Source of the DNA: Candidatus Peregrinibacteria bacterium
GTDB taxonomy: Bacteria; Patescibacteriota; Gracilibacteria; UBA1369; LOWO2-01-FULL-3
Direction of reading: 5' to 3'
NCBI GenBank assembly: GCA_016214225.1
Contig: JACROX010000091.1
Location: 1 to 9,278, forward strand
Length of the DNA: 9,278 nucleotides
In this document: positions 6,157 through 9,278 of the stretch, one piece after another
How the letters are laid out: every line of letters starts with the position of its first letter
How positions within the stretch are numbered: position 1 is the first letter of the stretch
Notes under the pieces: model-generated
Database searches by the model: none
The model's input: only the letters and a program-made list of their open reading frames with translations
Told to the model about the DNA's origin: nothing
Program-made: the position numbers and the translations under genes

Positions 6157-7908
6157 ATGCCTAACAAAAACGATCCGAAAAAAAAAGTTATTTACGCTGA
6201 AATCGATGATGAGATAACTGCCGTTTATGACAAAATCGTTCCATTAAACGCAAAAGATATATATGTGGTCATTCCTCACAGAGCCATACTTTTTCAAAGC
6301 GCGGTGAATTTAAAAATACTAAAGCGAAAAGCTGACGACATAGGTAAAAAAGTTTTCATAATAACCAATGACAAAAATGGCATTCACATGGCTAAGCAAG
6401 CAGGGATTCCCGTATACAACAAAGAAAATGAACCGAATGGAATTTCTCTTTTTTCAACCGATACGGACGATGAAAAACTTAAAATTACTCCCCTAAAAGC
6501 AAGCGTAAATTCCGCCACGGATGATACTCCGACTCGTCTTAAAGAAAAAAAACTTTCAATAAGCGAGATACTCAAAAAGACTAAAGGCAATAAGCTGATT
6601 AATATTTCGAAAATAGATCAGAAACAGCCTAAAACGGAAAAATCAAAATCAAGATTTGTTATTGTCGCTCCGAATCGCCATGCTTTAATCGGGCTAACGG
6701 TTTTAAGTATTTTTATTTTGCTTGTTGTTGTTTATATAGCTTTGCCGGGAGCTACGGTATATCTGACGCCTTCCGCCACCGTTTTGGAAAAATCCGTAAA
6801 TATAGTTTTGGCGGATTCACAAAAAAATCATTCGGAGCTGGATACAAGACCTATTCATGTGATCGCAAGTTATCCTCTTTCCACAACCGTAAATAAAACC
6901 ATTACTCATTTTGGCACGGGGAAGAAATTTTCGGAGAAAGGCGTGAATGCGGGTGGCAAAATTACAATTATAAATACAACTTCGGAGACTCGTACATTTG
7001 TTGAGAAAACGAGATTTCAAACAAATGAGGGCATTGTGTTTAGAATTATATCAGGAGTTAACGTGCCGGCGGCCGGAGCCAAAGGTCCGGGGAAAATTGA
7101 AGTTCCCGTTATTGCCGATAGCGTGGACGCATATGGAGCCGTTGTCGGGGAACGCGGCAATATCGCTCCAACCAAATTTTTCCTTCCCGGACTCAAAGAA
7201 GACAGCAGATCAAAAATTTACGGTGAAAGCTATGCTCCAATGACGGGAGGAGTAACGGATTTCACGCTATTCATTACCGCTGAAGATATTGATGCGGCAA
7301 AATCCAGACTGAAGGATGAAATTTTAAAAGATGCTTTTGTCCAGCTTGAAACCGCCATGAAAGAAAAAGTTAAATTGACAGGCGGCGATTATAAAAATTA
7401 TTCAATACTGAAAGGTGAAGGCGCGGTTAAAATCGGTGAAATTAAAATGAATGTGCCAACCAATTTGATCGGGCAGTCTTTAAGCCAATTTACTATAAGC
7501 GGATCGGTGGATGTTTCAGGCGTTTATTACAGTACTGGCGAAATGATGGATATTTTGAAAAAAGAACTTTTGATGAAAAAAAGTCCGCAAAAAAAACTTC
7601 TGCAAATAAATGAGAATTCAATATCTTATAGGATTTTTGAATGGGACAGCGGAAACGGGAAAATAAAACTCACTGCAAACATGAAAGGCATTGAGGAATT
7701 TGAAATCAATCCCGATGAAGAAAACGGGAAAAAGCTTTTGGAGAAAATCAAGGAACATATCGCCGGTAAAAATACGGATGAAGCAAAAACATATATTCAA
7801 AATCTTCCGGAAATAAATAAAGTTGAGATAGAGAGCTGGCCTGCGTGGTCGCCCGCGATTCCTTCATTGACCGAGAACATAGATTTTAAAATAAAGGATG
7901 CGATTTAA
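6157..7908 (+). CDS. Single-pass membrane protein with cytoplasmic N-domain and baseplate-J-like outer domain
   Basis: This 583-residue protein has no established function that I can name. Residues 10-90 form an alternating strand and helix pattern (VIYAEIDDEITAVYDKI, then IYVVIPHRAILFQSAVNLKILKRKA and KVFIIT), suggesting a Rossmann-like cytoplasmic domain. A Lys-rich linker follows (about 90-175), then one membrane span at about 177-198 (LIGLTVLSIFILLVVVYIAL), then about 385 outer residues rich in beta strands. The part around 268-365 (INTTSETRTFVEKTRFQT, VPVIADSVDAYG, FFLPGL, PMTGG) resembles proteins often labelled baseplate J/gp47-like in Patescibacteria; this comparison is from memory. 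The gene lies 31 bases after ftsA and is probably co-transcribed. No Shine-Dalgarno site precedes the ATG. Its stop codon overlaps the border of the MITE-like element. Confidence 0.8.
   Translation: MPNKNDPKKKVIYAEIDDEITAVYDKIVPLNAKDIYVVIPHRAILFQSAVNLKILKRKADDIGKKVFIITNDKNGIHMAKQAGIPVYNKENEPNGISLFSTDTDDEKLKITPLKASVNSATDDTPTRLKEKKLSISEILKKTKGNKLINISKIDQKQPKTEKSKSRFVIVAPNRHALIGLTVLSIFILLVVVYIALPGATVYLTPSATVLEKSVNIVLADSQKNHSELDTRPIHVIASYPLSTTVNKTITHFGTGKKFSEKGVNAGGKITIINTTSETRTFVEKTRFQTNEGIVFRIISGVNVPAAGAKGPGKIEVPVIADSVDAYGAVVGERGNIAPTKFFLPGLKEDSRSKIYGESYAPMTGGVTDFTLFITAEDIDAAKSRLKDEILKDAFVQLETAMKEKVKLTGGDYKNYSILKGEGAVKIGEIKMNVPTNLIGQSLSQFTISGSVDVSGVYYSTGEMMDILKKELLMKKSPQKKLLQINENSISYRIFEWDSGNGKIKLTANMKGIEEFEINPDEENGKKLLEKIKEHIAGKNTDEAKTYIQNLPEINKVEIESWPAWSPAIPSLTENIDFKIKDAI
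7899..7907 (+). repeat. Left copy of a 9-bp target-site duplication
   Basis: TGCGATTTA here is repeated exactly at 8075-8083, directly outside the two ends of the inverted-repeat element. A matched direct repeat at both outer borders is the usual scar of transposition. The last two bases form the beginning of the stop codon of the upstream gene. Confidence 0.75.
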
Positions 7909-8074
7909 GAAACAGGAGCTTCTTTTATTTATGCGTGTACGGCTCGCTTTCATTTTGCTGTAATTCAAGAACATCTCAAGCTCCCCTCGATCGTCGCCAG
8001 CCGGATTTTCAGTTACTTAAAATACTGCGGCTGGCTCCTTACGCCACGCATAAATAAAAGCAGCTCCTGTTTCT
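7908..8074. mobile_element. MITE-like non-autonomous element with 30-bp terminal inverted repeats
   Basis: The 167-bp element has arms at 7908-7937 and 8045-8074 that are inverted complements at 29 of 30 positions (starting AGAAACAGGAGCT; the mismatch is at 7921, T, opposite 8061). It is flanked by an exact 9-bp direct repeat, TGCGATTTA. Inside is a second inverted repeat and no reading frame of useful length, so it would have to be moved by a transposase encoded elsewhere. If transcribed, it would fold into a long hairpin at the 3' end of the upstream mRNA. Family assignment is not possible from this; 9-bp duplications occur in several insertion sequence families, for example IS1 and IS4/IS10. 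Confidence 0.75.
7996..8035. repeat. Internal inverted repeat inside the MITE-like element
   Basis: GCCAGCCG (7996-8003) and its exact complement CGGCTGGC (8028-8035) enclose a 24-base AT-rich loop. It is nested in the larger hairpin made by the element's terminal arms. It is not followed by a T run, so it is not a classical terminator. Confidence 0.6.
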
Positions 8075-8083
8075 TGCGATTTA
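8075..8083 (+). repeat. Right copy of the 9-bp target-site duplication
   Basis: This is an exact copy of TGCGATTTA at 7899-7907. Joining the two copies and removing the element gives an empty site reading GCGATT-TAG, so the upstream gene would still stop at the same residue. Confidence 0.75.
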
Positions 8084-8108
8084 GTTATTGCTTGCGACAA
8101 ACTATTCA

Positions 8109-8117
8109 TGCTAAAAT
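8109..8117 (+). promoter_or_regulatory. Candidate extended -10 promoter for the surface protein gene
   Basis: TGC-TAAAAT is an extended -10 element (TGn directly before a five-of-six -10 box). The upstream -35 is poor: TTGCTT (8088-8093) has an 18-base gap, and TTGCGA (8092-8097) is too close. Transcription would start near 8124, about 24 bases before the ATG. The short leader contains GAAGAT-AA-ATCTTC (8122-8135), a small inverted repeat. The promoter lies just outside the MITE-like element, so the insertion left it intact. Confidence 0.45.
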
Positions 8118-8147
8118 TATCGAAGATAAATCTTCATTCCTTATCTT

Positions 8148-9104
8148 ATGAAAATTAGAAATTTTAAACCTTGGATTGTTCCTTCCGTTATCGCCGTTTT
8201 GAGCGGTGTACTTTTTTTGGGCGTAAATACTACAATCGGCGCGCCGACTTATTCCCCTCCGGGAAGCGCCGTGAGTCCGACTTTTAACGGAATAAATTTG
8301 ACGGGGCCCATAGCAAATCCCAGCGGGAGCGTTATTGCTATAAATAGCGCTATTGATGTTAACGGAAGCGGTGTTGCAGGTAGCGGTAACGTTACAATTA
8401 AAGCCGGGAATCTTGATGTTTGGGGGAATATAGTAAATACTAAAAAGAATCTTATTTCCATTAATGGTCAGTTGATTTTGCAGGATCCTCCAGGTTTCAA
8501 TCCCAAAGATCCTCTGGCAAGTAGTTTTTCCGCTACAATTGCAAGTTTTCAAATCGTTAAAAATCCGGCTTCTTTTAACGGTGTCCCCGCGCCTCTTCAG
8601 GTTGATGATGATTTGAACGTTATAGGGAACGCAAGTGTTGTAAAAGATTTGTCTGTAACCGGGAATACGGTTTCCACAGGATCTATTATTGCGGGTGGAG
8701 GCCTTGGTTCCACAAGTGGGCTTACCATTGCCGGAACCGGAGTTTTTTATGGAGATGTTGTCTTTGGAAAAACTATTTCCGGCGCGATTCCGTCCGGAGG
8801 CACACAGCCTCTTTTAAACGTTAATGGTGATTTGAAAGTGTGGAATAAGGTTACCGCCAAAGCATTCGGAACTTATAATCTTTATTGGGGTAGTGGTACG
8901 AATGTTGCCGCCGGCGCTCCTGGAACTATGAGTTCCACTTGTCCTTCCGGACAAGTATTGGTTGGTTGTACTTTTACAGCTGATAGAATGCTTGTTACAA
9001 GGCTTGATAGAGATGCTTCTTTTTGTTATGTCGACGCGACAAACAATACCGCGTTCGCTCAGTGGCTTAATGTCAAATCTACTTGTCTTGATCCTACAAA
9101 ATAA
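8148..9104 (+). CDS. Secreted repeat-rich surface protein with Cys-containing C-terminal domain
   Basis: This 318-residue protein has an N-terminal export signal (basic MKIRNFK, hydrophobic stretch at about 9-26, likely cleavage or anchor near residue 31). A Pro/Ser-rich stretch (PTYSPPGSAVSP) follows, then a Gly/Asn/Ser/Val-rich body with repeated short strands (GNLDVWGNI, DDLNVIGNASVVKDLSVTGN, NGDLKVWNKVTAK). That pattern suggests a beta-solenoid or fibre. The C-terminal part (about 262-318) holds four cysteines (265, 274, 293, 313) in CPSG, GC, FCYV and TCLD contexts, probably a disulfide-bonded cap or binding module. I recognise no named family. The ATG at 8148 fits because the signal sequence follows at once; no Shine-Dalgarno site is seen. 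A cell-surface or pilus-like structural role is my inference. Confidence 0.75.
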   Translation: MKIRNFKPWIVPSVIAVLSGVLFLGVNTTIGAPTYSPPGSAVSPTFNGINLTGPIANPSGSVIAINSAIDVNGSGVAGSGNVTIKAGNLDVWGNIVNTKKNLISINGQLILQDPPGFNPKDPLASSFSATIASFQIVKNPASFNGVPAPLQVDDDLNVIGNASVVKDLSVTGNTVSTGSIIAGGGLGSTSGLTIAGTGVFYGDVVFGKTISGAIPSGGTQPLLNVNGDLKVWNKVTAKAFGTYNLYWGSGTNVAAGAPGTMSSTCPSGQVLVGCTFTADRMLVTRLDRDASFCYVDATNNTAFAQWLNVKSTCLDPTK

Positions 9105-9278
9105 ATTAAGGAACCTCCGAAAAACGCGTATTGCTGTGTCAACTTCGTCGCTTCCTCTTCGCCGTACAAGCTCGTACGGCTCGTTCGCAAGATCCTCGTT
9201 GTAACCGTTGCAAAACGGGCGGATTTGGTCTAGAAGAGAAGCGGCTTAAAGCCCTGTTTTCGTAAAAGTCTTGTGCAG
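9105..9278. other. Non-coding tail with repeat-like, GC-richer sequence
   Basis: No plus-strand gene is supported here. On the minus strand a frame is open from the window edge (9276) to a TGA at 9139-9141. It would encode 45 residues rich in Arg and Ser (RFSSRPNPP, ERAVRACTAKRKRRS). That composition looks more like translation of a repeat than a protein domain. The region contains the palindrome at 9161-9180 and no clear terminator. Confidence 0.4.
9161..9180. repeat. Perfect 7-bp palindrome with 6-base loop
   Basis: GCCGTAC and its complement GTACGGC enclose AAGCTC. It lies 57 bases after the stop of the surface protein gene, but without a T run it is not a standard intrinsic terminator. 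Its right arm and following bases (GTACGGCTCG, 9174-9183) also occur inside the MITE-like element at 7937-7946. Confidence 0.6.

Noticed and set aside
7908..8074. MITE-like hairpin as a simple transcription terminator
   Set aside because: The stem is not followed by a T run, and the exact 9-bp flanking repeats fit transposition better. It may still influence mRNA ends.
8106..8552. Minus-strand open frame of 148 codons over the surface protein start
   Set aside because: It is the antisense of a convincing signal-peptide gene, has no promoter or binding site, and its residues resemble no domain.
138..9104. Alternative genetic code (TGA as glycine), known in some Patescibacteria
   Set aside because: All recognised genes read through without in-frame TGA and end in TAA or TAG; nothing calls for recoding.
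9210..9278. tRNA-like sequence (a GGGCGGA start, a CTTAAAG loop, and an end like the T arm) running off the window
   Set aside because: The putative anticodon stem pairs poorly, no normal D arm can be drawn, and the 3' half is missing. It cannot be supported without the next bases.
1..9278. CRISPR array, prophage or defence cassette
   Set aside because: No regularly spaced repeats and no phage, nuclease or toxin-like genes were seen. The baseplate-J resemblance belongs to a membrane protein beside ftsA without any other phage gene.

Overview
The window looks like part of a Patescibacteria (Candidate Phyla Radiation) genome. The reasons are its AT-rich sequence, its compact genes with almost no Shine-Dalgarno sites, an S-layer-homology surface protein with a very charged linker, and a single-pass membrane protein of a type that I associate with CPR genomes. 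The phylum is an inference from gene style. No rRNA or universal marker is present, and I cannot place it more finely. The standard genetic code fits: stops are TAA or TAG, and no in-frame TGA is needed.

Layout. At the left edge a short open frame, possibly the end of a gene, runs into a bidirectional hairpin terminator (78-116). The minus strand then carries a large secreted S-layer-homology protein (138-2429) behind a near-consensus promoter (2464-2492). Divergent from it is a plus-strand cell-wall and division block: alanine racemase (alr, 2531-3603, reading frame broken near 3250-3256), D-alanine-D-alanine ligase (ddl, 3627-4799), an FtsA-like actin-fold ATPase (4869-6125) and a single-pass membrane protein (6157-7908). 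A 167-bp MITE-like element follows (7908-8074), with 30-bp terminal inverted repeats and a 9-bp flanking duplication. Last comes a secreted, repeat-rich surface protein (8148-9104). The final 174 bases hold no convincing gene, only a palindrome and repeat-like sequence.

How the genes fit together. Alr makes D-alanine and Ddl joins two D-alanines for the peptidoglycan stem peptide. FtsA would tether the division machinery to the membrane where that wall is made. The 583-residue protein, 31 bases after ftsA, has a cytoplasmic domain, one membrane span and a large outer domain, so it could link division or the envelope to the cell exterior. The two flanking genes encode exported surface proteins. 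The whole window is therefore envelope-centred.

The most unusual points are the disrupted alr, the MITE-like element that inserted inside a stop codon while keeping a stop, and a GC-rich in-frame segment in ddl that looks like an inserted palindromic repeat. I did not find a clear new defence or mobile system. The ftsA and membrane-protein pair is the best candidate for undescribed biology.
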